Below, in pieces: positions 23,493-32,252 of a DNA stretch of 64,000 bases. The notes beneath the pieces were generated by a model that was not told where the DNA came from, did not search any database, and saw nothing but the letters and a program-made list of their open reading frames with translations. Origin of the DNA: Stutzerimonas degradans. Lineage in GTDB: Bacteria > Pseudomonadota > Gammaproteobacteria > Pseudomonadales > Pseudomonadaceae. The position numbers and the translations under genes are program-made. Each line of letters opens with the position of its first letter. Within the stretch, counting starts at the first letter, position 1. The DNA is taken from positions 124,001 to 188,000 of the forward strand of contig NZ_JAMOHV010000004.1 in assembly GCF_024448505.1 (NCBI RefSeq). The letters are read 5' to 3'.

Positions 23493-24736
23493 TGTTCCGC
23501 CCGCTGAGCGTCTTCATCGGCAGCCGCTATACCCGTGCCAAGCGGCGCAATCACTACATCTCATTCATTTCCCTGACCTCGCTGATCGGGCTGTCGCTGG
23601 GCGTGCTGGCGATGATTCTGGTGCTGTCGGTGATGAACGGCTTTCAGCGCGAGATGAGTGCACGGATTCTCGGCATGGTGCCGCACGCCACGATCGACGG
23701 CGTCCAGCCACTCGACGACTGGCAGGCGCTGGCGCAGCGGCTGCGGACGCACCCCGAGGTGCAGGCCGCGGCGCCGCTGACCCAGCTCGAGGGCATGCTC
23801 TCGTTCAAGGGCAGCATGCAGCCGATCCAGGTCAGCGGTATCGAGCCGCAGGTCGAGGGCGATGTCTCGATCGTCGCTTCACGCATGGTTGCCGGCAGCC
23901 TCGATGACCTGCGACCGGGCGAGTTCGGCGTGATCATCGGCATGATCACGGCTCGGCGCTTCGGCCTTTCGGTGGGCGACAAGCTGACCCTCATCGTGCC
24001 GGAAGTCAGCGCAACCCCCGGTGGTATCACCCCGCGCATGCAGCGTTTGAACGTGGTTGGCGTGTTCAAGGTCGGCGCCGATCTGGATGGCAGCCTGGCG
24101 CTGATCCATCGCGCCGATGCCGCGCAGATCCGCCGCTGGCAGCCGGAGCAGGTGCAGGGCGTGCGGGTCAAGCTGAACGACCTCTATCGCGCACCGCAGG
24201 TGGCTGGGCAATTGCTGGCTCAGTTGGGCGAAGGCTACCGTGCGGAGGATTGGTCGCACACGCAGGGCAGCCTGTTCAGCGCGATGAAGATGGAGAAGAC
24301 CATGATCGGCGTGCTGTTGATGCTGATCGTGGCAGTCGCGGCATTCAACATCATCGCCACGCTGATCATGGTCGTGGCCGATAAACGTGCGGACATCGCC
24401 ATCCTGCGCACGCTGGGCGCAACGCCACGGCAGATCATGGCGATCTTCATGGTGCAGGGCAGCCTGATCGGCATCAGCGGTACGTTGATCGGCATCGTGC
24501 TCGGCGTGCTCGGCGCATTGAACGTGAGCGAGCTGGTGGGCTGGCTGGAGCGAGTGACCGGCCAGCGTATCTTCAGCTCCGACGTGTACTTCATCAGCAC
24601 GCTGCCATCGGAGTTGCGCTGGGAGGATGTGGCGATCGTCGCCGTGGCGGCGCTGAGCCTGAGCTTTCTGGCGACGCTGTATCCAGCCTGGCGCGCCGCG
24701 CAGACGCAGCCGGCGGAGGCGCTGCGTTACGAATGA
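23492..24736 (+). CDS. lolE: Lipoprotein-releasing ABC transporter permease LolE
   Basis: A 414-residue paralogue of LolC with the same layout: [19 protein letters not shown], a first helix, a periplasmic domain, and three C-terminal helices ending [23 protein letters not shown]. LolE binds the lipoprotein substrate while LolC recruits LolA in E. coli. The ATG overlaps the lolD stop by one base. Several blocks are nearly identical at DNA level to lolC. The stop codon is nine bases from the convergent DUF2062 gene. Confidence 0.93.
   Translation: MFRPLSVFIGSRYTRAKRRNHYISFISLTSLIGLSLGVLAMILVLSVMNGFQREMSARILGMVPHATIDGVQPLDDWQALAQRLRTHPEVQAAAPLTQLEGMLSFKGSMQPIQVSGIEPQVEGDVSIVASRMVAGSLDDLRPGEFGVIIGMITARRFGLSVGDKLTLIVPEVSATPGGITPRMQRLNVVGVFKVGADLDGSLALIHRADAAQIRRWQPEQVQGVRVKLNDLYRAPQVAGQLLAQLGEGYRAEDWSHTQGSLFSAMKMEKTMIGVLLMLIVAVAAFNIIATLIMVVADKRADIAILRTLGATPRQIMAIFMVQGSLIGISGTLIGIVLGVLGALNVSELVGWLERVTGQRIFSSDVYFISTLPSELRWEDVAIVAVAALSLSFLATLYPAWRAAQTQPAEALRYE
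24428..24461 (+). repeat. 34-bp exact repeat, copy 2 (in lolE)
   Basis: Identical to 22478-22511 in lolC and in the same codon phase; recombination between the two would delete lolD and fuse lolC to lolE in frame. Confidence 0.85.
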
Positions 24737-24745
24737 GAGCGGCGT

Positions 24746-25261
24746 TCAGCGCCGGCCGTTCTGCCGCCGGCGCCAGCTCCGTCCGACCCACCAGCGCCAG
24801 TAGGCCTGCGTGCCAACATAGCCGAGCACGGCAAAACCGATTGCCGCGACCAGCGAGCCGAGGTACAGCGGTTGCCAGTTGTTCTGCAGCAGCTGCGTCA
24901 CCCAGGCGAGGGTGAGTTCTTCCGGCATGCTCAGGGCGGGCGCATCCATCAGCCAGGCACCGAGCTTGTACGTGCAATAGAACACCGGCGGCATCGTCAG
25001 CGGATTGGTCAGCCAGACCAGGCCGATGGCGATCGGCAGGTTGGCTCTGGCTGGCAGGGCGCAGCTCGCTGCCGCGAGCATCTGCATGGGCATGGGAATC
25101 AGCGCCCAGAACAGGCCGATGGCCATCGCCCGGGACACCGAGTGGCGGTTGAGATGCCAGAGGTTGGGATCGTGAATCAGCGCGCCGAGAAATCGCAGCG
25201 ACTTGTTAGTCTTGATGCGGTCGGGATGCGGCATGTAGCGTTTGAAGAAGCGACGCGGCAT
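24746..25261 (-). CDS. DUF2062 inner-membrane protein
   Basis: A 171-residue protein with an N-terminal basic stretch (MPRRFFKRYMPHPDRIK), the family motif HDPNLWHLNRHSVSRAMAIGLFWALIPMP, and about three membrane helices including NLPIAIGLVWLTNPLTMPPVFY. The C-terminus is rich in Trp and Arg. DUF2062 proteins have no assigned function. It is convergent with lolE and divergent from comEC, with about 150 bp to the latter. Confidence 0.9.
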   Translation of the reverse strand: MPRRFFKRYMPHPDRIKTNKSLRFLGALIHDPNLWHLNRHSVSRAMAIGLFWALIPMPMQMLAAASCALPARANLPIAIGLVWLTNPLTMPPVFYCTYKLGAWLMDAPALSMPEELTLAWVTQLLQNNWQPLYLGSLVAAIGFAVLGYVGTQAYWRWWVGRSWRRRQNGRR

Positions 25262-25410
25262 GGAGATTCTCGGGCGGACGGAGCTCGGCGAATTATGCGC
25301 CGTTTACCGCGCAGGATCGGCAGCGGTTTTGTCACATAAGGTCTCCTGTCCGGCATGGCCGGCAGGTACGGTACGACTTCCGGGGAATGGATTCCGAGGG
25401 GGGTAGGAAC

Positions 25411-27633
25411 ATGCGGGCAGGGATGCTGGCATTGGCCATGGGTTTGTTGTTGCCGCGCTTTCTGCCGGGGTTGCCTGCGGCCTGGGTATTGATTGTGCTG
25501 GGCTTGCTGGGGCTGCTGTGCCTGTTGCGGCAAGCGTCCCGGCCGTTGTCCTGGCTGTGTTTCGGCCTGCTCTGGGCGTGTCTGCAGATGCAGGCGGCGT
25601 TGGACGAACGGCTCGCCAGCGAACTCGACGGCCGCACGTTCTGGCTCGAAGGTCAGGTGCTCGGTTTGCCGGCCGTGCAGGACGGTGTGGTGCGCTTCGA
25701 ACTCGGCGACATCCGCTCGCGGCACGCCGGCTTGCCGCCGCGCCTGCGCCTGGCTTGGTATGGCGGTCCGCAGCTGCGCGCCGGTGAGCGTTGGCGGCTG
25801 GCAGCGCGGCTGAAACGCCCGCACGGACTGGTTAACCCGCATTCGTTCGATCATGAGGCCTGGCTGCTAGCGCACCACATCGGCGCGACCGGAACGGTCA
25901 AAACCGGCGAGCGTCTGCGGGAAGCGGTTGGTGCCGGTAGCTGGCGCGATCGCTTGCGTGCCCGGCTGTTGACTGTCGAGGCGCAGGGCCGGCAGGGCGC
26001 GATCGCGGCGCTGGTGGTCGGCGATAGCTCGGGCCTGTCACCAGCGGATTGGCGCATCCTGCAGGATACCGGGACGGTGCACCTGATGGTCATCTCCGGC
26101 CAGCACGTAGGCATGCTGGCCGGCCTGCTGTACGGGCTGGTGGCGCTGTTGGCGCGCATCGGTTGGTGGCCGCGACATCTGCCGTGGCTGCCCTGCGCCT
26201 GTACGGCGGCGTTCGCCGGCGCCCTCGGTTACGGCTGGCTGGCCGGGTTCGAGGTGCCGGTCCAGCGGGCCTGCGTGATGGTGGCGGTGGTGCTGCTCTG
26301 GCGTCTGTGCTTTCGTCAGCTGGGTGTCTGGCTACCGCTGCTGATCGCGCTCGACGGTGTCCTGTTGTTCGATCCGCTGGCCAGTCTGCAGCCGGGGTTC
26401 TGGCTGTCCTTCGGCGCCGTCGCCGTGCTCGCCTTGACGTTCTCCGGACGACTGGGCGCCTGGCGCTGGTGGCTGACTCTACCGCGTGCGCAGTGGGCGA
26501 TGGTGGTGGGCTTGCTGCCCTTGATGCTGGCGTTGGGGCTGCCGATCAGCGCCAGCGGGCCATTGGCGAATCTACTGGCGGTGCCCTGGGTTGGTCTGAC
26601 GGTGCCGGTGGCGCTGCTCGGCACCGCGCTGCTGCCGTTGTCAGGCCTTGGCGAAGGTCTGCTGCTACTGGCGGGCTGGTCGCTGGGATGGCTGTTCCAG
26701 TTGCTGGAGCTGTTCGCGGACTGGCAGGCAGCCTGGATAGTGGAGAGTCTGCCGCTCTGGGCCTGGTCGCTGGCGACGGTGGGCGCGCTGGTGTTGCTGC
26801 TGCCCGCCGGCGTGCCGTTCCGTGCGCTGGGTGCGCTGCTCCTGCTGCCACTGCTGTATCCGTCGACGCCGCTGCCGCTTGCCGGCAAAGCCGACGTCTG
26901 GGTGTTCGATGTTGGGCAAGGCCTCTCGGTGCTGGTGCGCACCCGCTCCCATGCCTTGCTTTACGATGCCGGCCCACGCCACGGTGACTTCGACACGGGC
27001 GAGCGAATCGTCTTCCCGTCGCTGCGGCGGCTGGGAGTGGATCGGCTGGACGTGCTGCTGATCAGTCATGCCGACAGCGATCATGCCGGCGGCGCGGTGG
27101 CCGTGCAGCGACTGCTGCCGACGCAGCGAGTGCTTGGCGGCGAACCGGCGCGACTGCCGGCGGTGCTGCAGGCGCAATCCTGCGAGAGTCAGACCTGGCG
27201 GTGGGATGGCGTGCGCTTCGGCCTCTGGCGCTGGGCGCAGGCGGCGGATGGCAACCAGTCGTCCTGCGTGCTGATGATCGAGGCGGGAGGCGAGCGCCTG
27301 CTACTGACCGGCGATATCGATGCGCGGGCGGAACAGGCGCTGGTGCAGAGTGACTGGCCGCTGGCGGCGCACTGGCTGCTGTTACCGCATCACGGCAGCA
27401 ACAGTTCCTCTTCGCTGCCTTTTCTTTCGGCGGTACGGCCGCAGAATGCGCTGATCTCACGCGGCCGCCACAATGCGTTTGGTCATCCTCATCCGATGGT
27501 CATCGGACGCTTGCAAGACGTAGGCGTGCGGCTGTACGACACTGCCGAGTCAGGCGCGCTGAAGGTTGAACTGGGGGCGTTTCACGAAGCGCGTGGTTTG
27601 CGCGAGCAGCGCCGATTCTGGCGGGAAAAATGA
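25411..27633 (+). CDS. comEC: ComEC/Rec2 DNA-uptake channel
   Basis: A 740-residue polytopic membrane protein thought to carry single-stranded DNA across the inner membrane during natural transformation. An N-terminal domain of unknown fold, the Competence membrane domain (VMISGQHVGMLAGLLYGL, FEVPVQRACVMVAVVLLW) and a C-terminal metallo-beta-lactamase-like domain (DVGQGLSVLV, ISHADSDHAGG, LLPHHGSNSSSS) are seen. I chose the ATG at 25411 over 25387 because GAGGGGGG (25396-25403) is well spaced to it. In P. stutzeri the orthologue (comA) and the following exbB were reported as needed for transformation. Confidence 0.95.
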   Translation: MRAGMLALAMGLLLPRFLPGLPAAWVLIVLGLLGLLCLLRQASRPLSWLCFGLLWACLQMQAALDERLASELDGRTFWLEGQVLGLPAVQDGVVRFELGDIRSRHAGLPPRLRLAWYGGPQLRAGERWRLAARLKRPHGLVNPHSFDHEAWLLAHHIGATGTVKTGERLREAVGAGSWRDRLRARLLTVEAQGRQGAIAALVVGDSSGLSPADWRILQDTGTVHLMVISGQHVGMLAGLLYGLVALLARIGWWPRHLPWLPCACTAAFAGALGYGWLAGFEVPVQRACVMVAVVLLWRLCFRQLGVWLPLLIALDGVLLFDPLASLQPGFWLSFGAVAVLALTFSGRLGAWRWWLTLPRAQWAMVVGLLPLMLALGLPISASGPLANLLAVPWVGLTVPVALLGTALLPLSGLGEGLLLLAGWSLGWLFQLLELFADWQAAWIVESLPLWAWSLATVGALVLLLPAGVPFRALGALLLLPLLYPSTPLPLAGKADVWVFDVGQGLSVLVRTRSHALLYDAGPRHGDFDTGERIVFPSLRRLGVDRLDVLLISHADSDHAGGAVAVQRLLPTQRVLGGEPARLPAVLQAQSCESQTWRWDGVRFGLWRWAQAADGNQSSCVLMIEAGGERLLLTGDIDARAEQALVQSDWPLAAHWLLLPHHGSNSSSSLPFLSAVRPQNALISRGRHNAFGHPHPMVIGRLQDVGVRLYDTAESGALKVELGAFHEARGLREQRRFWREK

Positions 27634-27704
27634 GAACGGCGGCGGTCGGCGGGCTGCGGACCCTATGCTAGAGTGGCGCCACTTTTTCGAGGGGGATTCG
27701 TCTC

Positions 27705-28337
27705 GTGTGGGAGCTGGTCAAAGCGGGCGGCTGGATAATGCTGCCGATCATTCTGTGTTCAATCGTCGCCGCCGCGATCATCGCCGAGCGGCTGTGGACG
27801 CTGCGTCCGAGCCGTGTCACGCCGCCGCATCTGCTCGGTCAGGTGTGGAAGTGGATCAAGGAAAAGAAACTCAGCAACCAGCAGCTCAAGGAGCTGCGCG
27901 CCGATTCGCCGCTGGGCGAGATCCTCGCCGCCGGGCTGGCCAATTCCAAGCGCGGCCGCGAGATCATGAAAGAATGCATTGAGGAAGCCGCGGCCCGTGT
28001 GGTGCATGACCTGGAGCGCTATCTCAATGCGCTGGGCACGATTGCCGGCATCGCGCCATTGCTCGGTCTGCTGGGTACCGTGCTGGGTATGATCGAGATC
28101 TTCAGCGCCTTCATGGGGTCGGGCATGGCCAATGCGCCGCAACTCGCCGGCGGGATCGCCAAGGCGCTGATCACTACCGCGGCGGGCCTTATCGTGGCGA
28201 TTCCGGCACTGTTTTTCCATCGCTTCCTGTTGCGTCGCGTCGATGAGCTGGTGGTCGGCATGGAGCAGGAGGCTATCAAGCTGGTCGAGGTGGTCCAGGG
28301 CGACCGCGATGTCGATCTGGACGAGGGCAAGGCGTGA
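27705..28337 (+). CDS. exbB: MotA/TolQ/ExbB proton channel family protein
   Basis: A 210-residue inner-membrane protein with an N-terminal helix (GWIMLPIILCSIVAAAIIAERLW), a cytoplasmic segment, then two helices (LGTIAGIAPLLGLLGTVLGMIEIF and ALITTAAGLIVAIPALFFHRF) as in ExbB/TolQ. With ExbD it forms a proton-driven stator. The GTG start has GAGGGGG upstream. The gene overlaps exbD by four bases (GTGA). Its place after comEC matches the P. stutzeri competence gene exbB. A TonB partner is not encoded here. Confidence 0.93.
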   Translation: MWELVKAGGWIMLPIILCSIVAAAIIAERLWTLRPSRVTPPHLLGQVWKWIKEKKLSNQQLKELRADSPLGEILAAGLANSKRGREIMKECIEEAAARVVHDLERYLNALGTIAGIAPLLGLLGTVLGMIEIFSAFMGSGMANAPQLAGGIAKALITTAAGLIVAIPALFFHRFLLRRVDELVVGMEQEAIKLVEVVQGDRDVDLDEGKA

Positions 28338-28762
28338 AATTCCGGCGCAAACCGCGGGAGAATGTCGAAATCGGCCTGGCGCCGCTGATCGACGTGGTCT
28401 TCATCCTGCTGCTGTTTTTCGTGGTTACCACCACCTTCACTCGCGAGACACAACTGCAGGTGGATCTGCCGGAAGCGGCCAGTGGCACGCCGCCGGAGCA
28501 GACCGAAGTCAAGCAGCTGGAAGTCGTCATCGATGTTGACGGCAACTATTCGCTCAACGGCAAGGCTCTGCTCAAGAGCGACCTGAATTCGCTGATGGCG
28601 GCGTTGAGCAAGGAGGCTGAGGGCGACAACAGCCTGCCGATGATCATCAGCGCGGACGGCAAGACGCCCCATCAGGCGGTAATCACCGCGATGGATGCCG
28701 CCGGCAAGCTTGGCTTCGCACATCTGCGCATCACCACCGTCGAGGCGCAGGCGGCGCCTTGA
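28334..28762 (+). CDS. exbD: Biopolymer transport protein ExbD/TolR
   Basis: A 142-residue protein with one N-terminal membrane helix whose start ([23 protein letters not shown]) holds the key channel Asp. A periplasmic domain follows. It partners with ExbB above. The GTG start overlaps the exbB stop (GTGA), and its TGA overlaps the lpxK ATG, linking competence/energy genes to the envelope operon downstream. Confidence 0.94.
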   Translation: MKFRRKPRENVEIGLAPLIDVVFILLLFFVVTTTFTRETQLQVDLPEAASGTPPEQTEVKQLEVVIDVDGNYSLNGKALLKSDLNSLMAALSKEAEGDNSLPMIISADGKTPHQAVITAMDAAGKLGFAHLRITTVEAQAAP

Positions 28763-29766
28763 TGTCGTTCGCCGAGCGGCTGCAACGCGCCTGGTATCGC
28801 GGGCATCCCGCACTGCACCTGCTGGCACCGCTGGAGGCGCTTTATCGGGCGGTTGTCGAACGCAAGCGTCGGCGCTTCCTGGCCGGGCAGGGCGACAGCT
28901 ACCGGGCGCCGGTGCCGGTCATCGTGGTCGGCAATATCACGGTCGGGGGTACCGGCAAGACACCGCTGATCCTCTGGTTGATCGAGCATTGCCGTGCGCG
29001 TGGTCTGCGGGTCGGGGTAGTCAGTCGCGGTTACGGCGCGACCCCGCCGACGGTGCCGTGGCGAGTGCGGGCGGAGCAGGCGGCGAGTGAAGCGGGCGAC
29101 GAACCCCTGCTGATCGTGCAGCGAACCGCCGTACCACTGATGATCGATCCTGACCGCGCCCGCGCCGTGCGTGCACTGCTGGCAAGTGAGCCGCTGGATC
29201 TGATCCTGTCCGACGACGGCCTGCAGCACTATCGTCTGGCGCGCGATCTGGAGCTGGTGCTGATCGATGCCGCACGCGGGCTCGGCAACCGTCGCTGCCT
29301 GCCGGCAGGGCCCCTGCGCGAACCGGCCGAGCGCCTGCGGACGGTGGATGCGGTGTTGCTCAATGGCGCGCAGGCGGATGCTCCAGAAGGCTATGCCTTC
29401 CGTCTGCGGCCTTCGGCGCTGATCGAGCTGCACAGCGGCGAGCACTGGCCACTCGACCATTTTCCGCCGGGGCAGAGGCTTCACGCCGTCGCAGGTATCG
29501 GCAATCCGCAGCGTTTCTTCTCCACGCTCGAGGCGCTACACTGGCGCCCGATTCCGCACGCCTTCGCCGATCATGCCGCCTACAGCACGCAGCAGCTGCA
29601 GTTCGCTCCCGAGCTGCCGCTGGTAATGACCGAGAAGGATGCGGTGAAATGCCGGGCGTTCGCGCCCCCGGGCTGGTCCTATCTGCAGGTCGAGGCAGCG
29701 CCCTCGGCGGCGTTCGTGACCTGGTTTGACGAACAACTGGCCCGACTGCTGCCCGCTCACTCATAA
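28762..29766 (+). CDS. lpxK: Tetraacyldisaccharide 4'-kinase LpxK
   Basis: A 334-residue inner-membrane-associated kinase that phosphorylates the lipid A disaccharide to lipid IVA. The P-loop [14 protein letters not shown] lies around residues 54-67, followed by SRGYG and the catalytic region [16 protein letters not shown]. The N-terminal [20 protein letters not shown] is the membrane helix. The ATG shares a base with the exbD stop (TGATG); an in-frame TTG just before is less likely. Confidence 0.95.
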   Translation: MSFAERLQRAWYRGHPALHLLAPLEALYRAVVERKRRRFLAGQGDSYRAPVPVIVVGNITVGGTGKTPLILWLIEHCRARGLRVGVVSRGYGATPPTVPWRVRAEQAASEAGDEPLLIVQRTAVPLMIDPDRARAVRALLASEPLDLILSDDGLQHYRLARDLELVLIDAARGLGNRRCLPAGPLREPAERLRTVDAVLLNGAQADAPEGYAFRLRPSALIELHSGEHWPLDHFPPGQRLHAVAGIGNPQRFFSTLEALHWRPIPHAFADHAAYSTQQLQFAPELPLVMTEKDAVKCRAFAPPGWSYLQVEAAPSAAFVTWFDEQLARLLPAHS

Positions 29767-29812
29767 GCCGTCCGATCTGCCGATGCAGTCGGCTGCTTTC
29801 CAAGGACTGCGC

Positions 29813-29998
29813 ATGGACACCAAACTCCTCGATATTCTGGCCTGCCCGCTGTGCAAGGGGCCGCTGAAGCTGGCCGACGACAAATCCGAACTGATCTGCA
29901 AGGCCGACGGCCTGGCCTTCCCGGTGCGCGACGGTATTCCGGTGATGCTGGAAGGGGAAGCTCGTACCCTCGACGTGGATGAGCGTCTGGACAAATGA
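29813..29998 (+). CDS. Trm112/YcaR-like small zinc-ribbon protein
   Basis: A 61-residue protein with CPLCKGPL and a single later cysteine ([20 protein letters not shown]), typical of the Trm112 family lying between lpxK and kdsB in proteobacteria. The start is the ATG at 29813 with AAGGA upstream. It overlaps kdsB by four bases (ATGA). Eukaryotic Trm112 activates methyltransferases; the bacterial role is poorly known. Confidence 0.92.
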   Translation: MDTKLLDILACPLCKGPLKLADDKSELICKADGLAFPVRDGIPVMLEGEARTLDVDERLDK

Positions 29999-30759
29999 GC
30001 ACCCCCTACACCGTGGTGATTCCGGCTCGCTATGCCTCCAGCCGCCTGCCGGGGAAGCCGCTGCAAGATATTGTCGGCAAGCCGATGATCCAGCACGTCT
30101 GGGAGCAGGCCAGCCGCAGCGCAGCGCAGCGTGTAGTGGTGGCGACCGACGACGAGCGGATTCTCAGCGCTTGCGCCGCCTTCGGTGCCGAGGCTGTGCT
30201 GACGCGCATCGAGCACAATTCCGGGACCGACCGCCTGGCCGAAGTGGCTGGTCTGCTCGGTCTGGGTGCCGAGGCCATCGTCGTCAACGTGCAGGGCGAT
30301 GAGCCACTGATCCCGCCGGCGGTCATCGACCAGGTTGCGGCGAATCTGGCGGCGCATCCTGAGGCGGCGATCGCGACCCTGGCCGAGCCGATCACCGATG
30401 CGACGACGCTGTTCAATCCAAACGCGGTGAAGGTGCTGGCGGATATCAACGGTCTCGCTCTGACCTTCAGCCGCGCCCCGCTACCGTGGGCGCGTGATGC
30501 CTTCGCGCAGAACCGCGAGGCATTGCCGCAAGGCGTGCCGTACCGCCGGCACATCGGCATCTATGCCTATCGCGCCGGGTTCCTGGCCAACTTCGTGGCC
30601 TGGGGGCCGTGCTGGCTGGAGAACACCGAATGCCTTGAGCAGCTGCGGGCACTTTGGCATGGCCAGCGTATTCACGTCGCCGATGCCATCGAGGCGCCGC
30701 CGGCGGGAGTGGATACGCTGGAGGACCTCGAGCGGGTCCGGCGTCTGCTGGGACATTAA
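29995..30759 (+). CDS. kdsB: 3-deoxy-manno-octulosonate cytidylyltransferase
   Basis: A 254-residue cytoplasmic enzyme activating Kdo as CMP-Kdo for lipopolysaccharide inner core synthesis. The nucleotide-binding start [34 protein letters not shown] and [11 protein letters not shown] are classic KdsB motifs. The ATG overlaps the preceding gene (ATGA). The phosphatase gene follows two bases after the stop. Confidence 0.97.
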   Translation: MSTPYTVVIPARYASSRLPGKPLQDIVGKPMIQHVWEQASRSAAQRVVVATDDERILSACAAFGAEAVLTRIEHNSGTDRLAEVAGLLGLGAEAIVVNVQGDEPLIPPAVIDQVAANLAAHPEAAIATLAEPITDATTLFNPNAVKVLADINGLALTFSRAPLPWARDAFAQNREALPQGVPYRRHIGIYAYRAGFLANFVAWGPCWLENTECLEQLRALWHGQRIHVADAIEAPPAGVDTLEDLERVRRLLGH

Positions 30760-30761
30760 GC

Positions 30762-31226
30762 ATGAAAGTGCTGTTCGTCTGCATGGGCAACATCTGCCGC
30801 TCGCCGACTGCCGAGGGCGTGTTTCGTCACCATGTGCAGCTGGCCGGTTTGCAGGATCGGCTCCAGATCGATTCGGCCGGTACTGACGACTGGCATGTCG
30901 GCAAGTCGCCAGACAGCCGGACTCGCCAGGCGGCGCGGCGTCGTGGCTATGACCTCGACACGCTGCGTGCGCGCCAAGTAGAGGTTGAGGACTTCCGTCG
31001 CTTCGACCTGATCCTGACCATGGATCACGACAATCTGGCGCGTCTGCAAGTGCTGCGTCCGGCGGATGCGACCGCCGAGCTCGACTTGTTCCTGCGTCGC
31101 TACGGTGTGGCGGGCGATGTGGTGCCCGACCCCTACTACGGCGGTGCGGATGGGTTCGAGCAAGTGCTCGACCTGATCGAACAGGGCTCGCAAGCGCTGC
31201 TTACAGAAGTTCGGGAGCGCCTGTGA
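30762..31226 (+). CDS. Low-molecular-weight protein tyrosine phosphatase
   Basis: A 154-residue cytoplasmic phosphatase. The catalytic loop CMGNICRS (Cys7, Arg13) lies at the N-terminus and the general acid sits in VPDPYYGG. Length and motifs fit the LMW-PTP family. In Pseudomonas this gene lies between kdsB and murB; some relatives act on exopolysaccharide kinases, but no such kinase is visible here. It overlaps murB by four bases (GTGA). Confidence 0.94.
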   Translation: MKVLFVCMGNICRSPTAEGVFRHHVQLAGLQDRLQIDSAGTDDWHVGKSPDSRTRQAARRRGYDLDTLRARQVEVEDFRRFDLILTMDHDNLARLQVLRPADATAELDLFLRRYGVAGDVVPDPYYGGADGFEQVLDLIEQGSQALLTEVRERL

Positions 31227-32242
31227 ACCTGCGGGTCGACACGTGGCGCTCGCTCAAGCCGTTCAACACCTTTGCCGTCGAGCAGCGTGCCCGCCTGTTT
31301 GCCGAGGCGAATGACGATGCCGAGGTCCGTCAGGCGCTGGCGCTCGCGACGCGACACGACCTGCCCCTGCTGGTGCTTGGTGGTGGCAGCAACCTGCTGC
31401 TGACACGCGATGTCGAGGCGCTGGTGCTGCGCATGGCCAGTCGAGGCAAGCGCATCGTGGCGGAGCAGGACGGCAGCGTGCTGGTAGAGGCCGAAGCGGG
31501 CGAGCCATGGCATCCCTTCGTGCTCTGGACGCTGCAGCAGGGCCTGGCTGGACTGGAGAACCTCAGCCTGATTCCCGGCACCGTGGGGGCGTCGCCGATC
31601 CAGAACATCGGCGCCTACGGCGTGGAGATCGGCGATGTGCTGGCGGGCATCACCGCGCTGGATTGCGAGACGGGCGCGCTGCGCGACTTCAGTCAAGCCG
31701 AGTGTGCCTTCGGTTACCGTGACAGCCTGTTCAAGCGGCAGCCGGGTCGCTACGTGATCCTGCGGGTGCGCGTGCGGCTGCAACGGCAGGCTTCCCTGCA
31801 TCTGGAGTACGGGCCGATCCGGCAGCGCCTGGCGGAGCAGGGCATCATCGCGCCGACGGCGCTGGATGTCAGTCAGGCGGTCTGTGCCATTCGCCGTGAG
31901 AAGCTGCCGGACCCGAGCGAACTGGGCAATGCTGGCAGTTTCTTCAAGAACCCGCTGGTGTCGGCGGAGCTGGCCGAGCGGCTGCGCGCTGCCCATCCGG
32001 GGTTGGTCGCCTATCCTCAGGCGGACGGTCAGGTCAAGCTCGCCGCTGGTTGGCTGATCGAACGGGCCGGCTGGAAGGGCTACCGCGAAGGCGACGTGGG
32101 GGTGCATCGTTTGCAGGCGCTGGTGTTGGTCAACTATGGCCAGGCCACGGGCGCGCAGCTGCTGCAGCTGGCGCAGCGTATCCAGAGCGATATCGCCAGC
32201 CGATTCGGGGTGGCGCTGGAGATCGAGCCGAACGTCATCTGA
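31223..32242 (+). CDS. murB: UDP-N-acetylenolpyruvoylglucosamine reductase MurB
   Basis: A 339-residue FAD enzyme that completes UDP-MurNAc for peptidoglycan. NTFAVEQRA, LGGGSNLLL, IPGTVGASPIQNIGAYGVEI and FGYRDSLFK (with the catalytic Ser) identify the long, type I MurB. The GTG start overlaps the phosphatase stop. The stop codon is ten bases from the convergent glutamate synthase-like gene, with no terminator between them. Confidence 0.97.
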   Translation: MNLRVDTWRSLKPFNTFAVEQRARLFAEANDDAEVRQALALATRHDLPLLVLGGGSNLLLTRDVEALVLRMASRGKRIVAEQDGSVLVEAEAGEPWHPFVLWTLQQGLAGLENLSLIPGTVGASPIQNIGAYGVEIGDVLAGITALDCETGALRDFSQAECAFGYRDSLFKRQPGRYVILRVRVRLQRQASLHLEYGPIRQRLAEQGIIAPTALDVSQAVCAIRREKLPDPSELGNAGSFFKNPLVSAELAERLRAAHPGLVAYPQADGQVKLAAGWLIERAGWKGYREGDVGVHRLQALVLVNYGQATGAQLLQLAQRIQSDIASRFGVALEIEPNVI

Positions 32243-32252
32243 TCCGCTCGCG

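Noticed and set aside
25262..25410. CATAAT at 25292-25297 (minus strand) as DUF2062 promoter
   Set aside because: No -35-like hexamer lies at 16 to 18 bases, so I did not list it.
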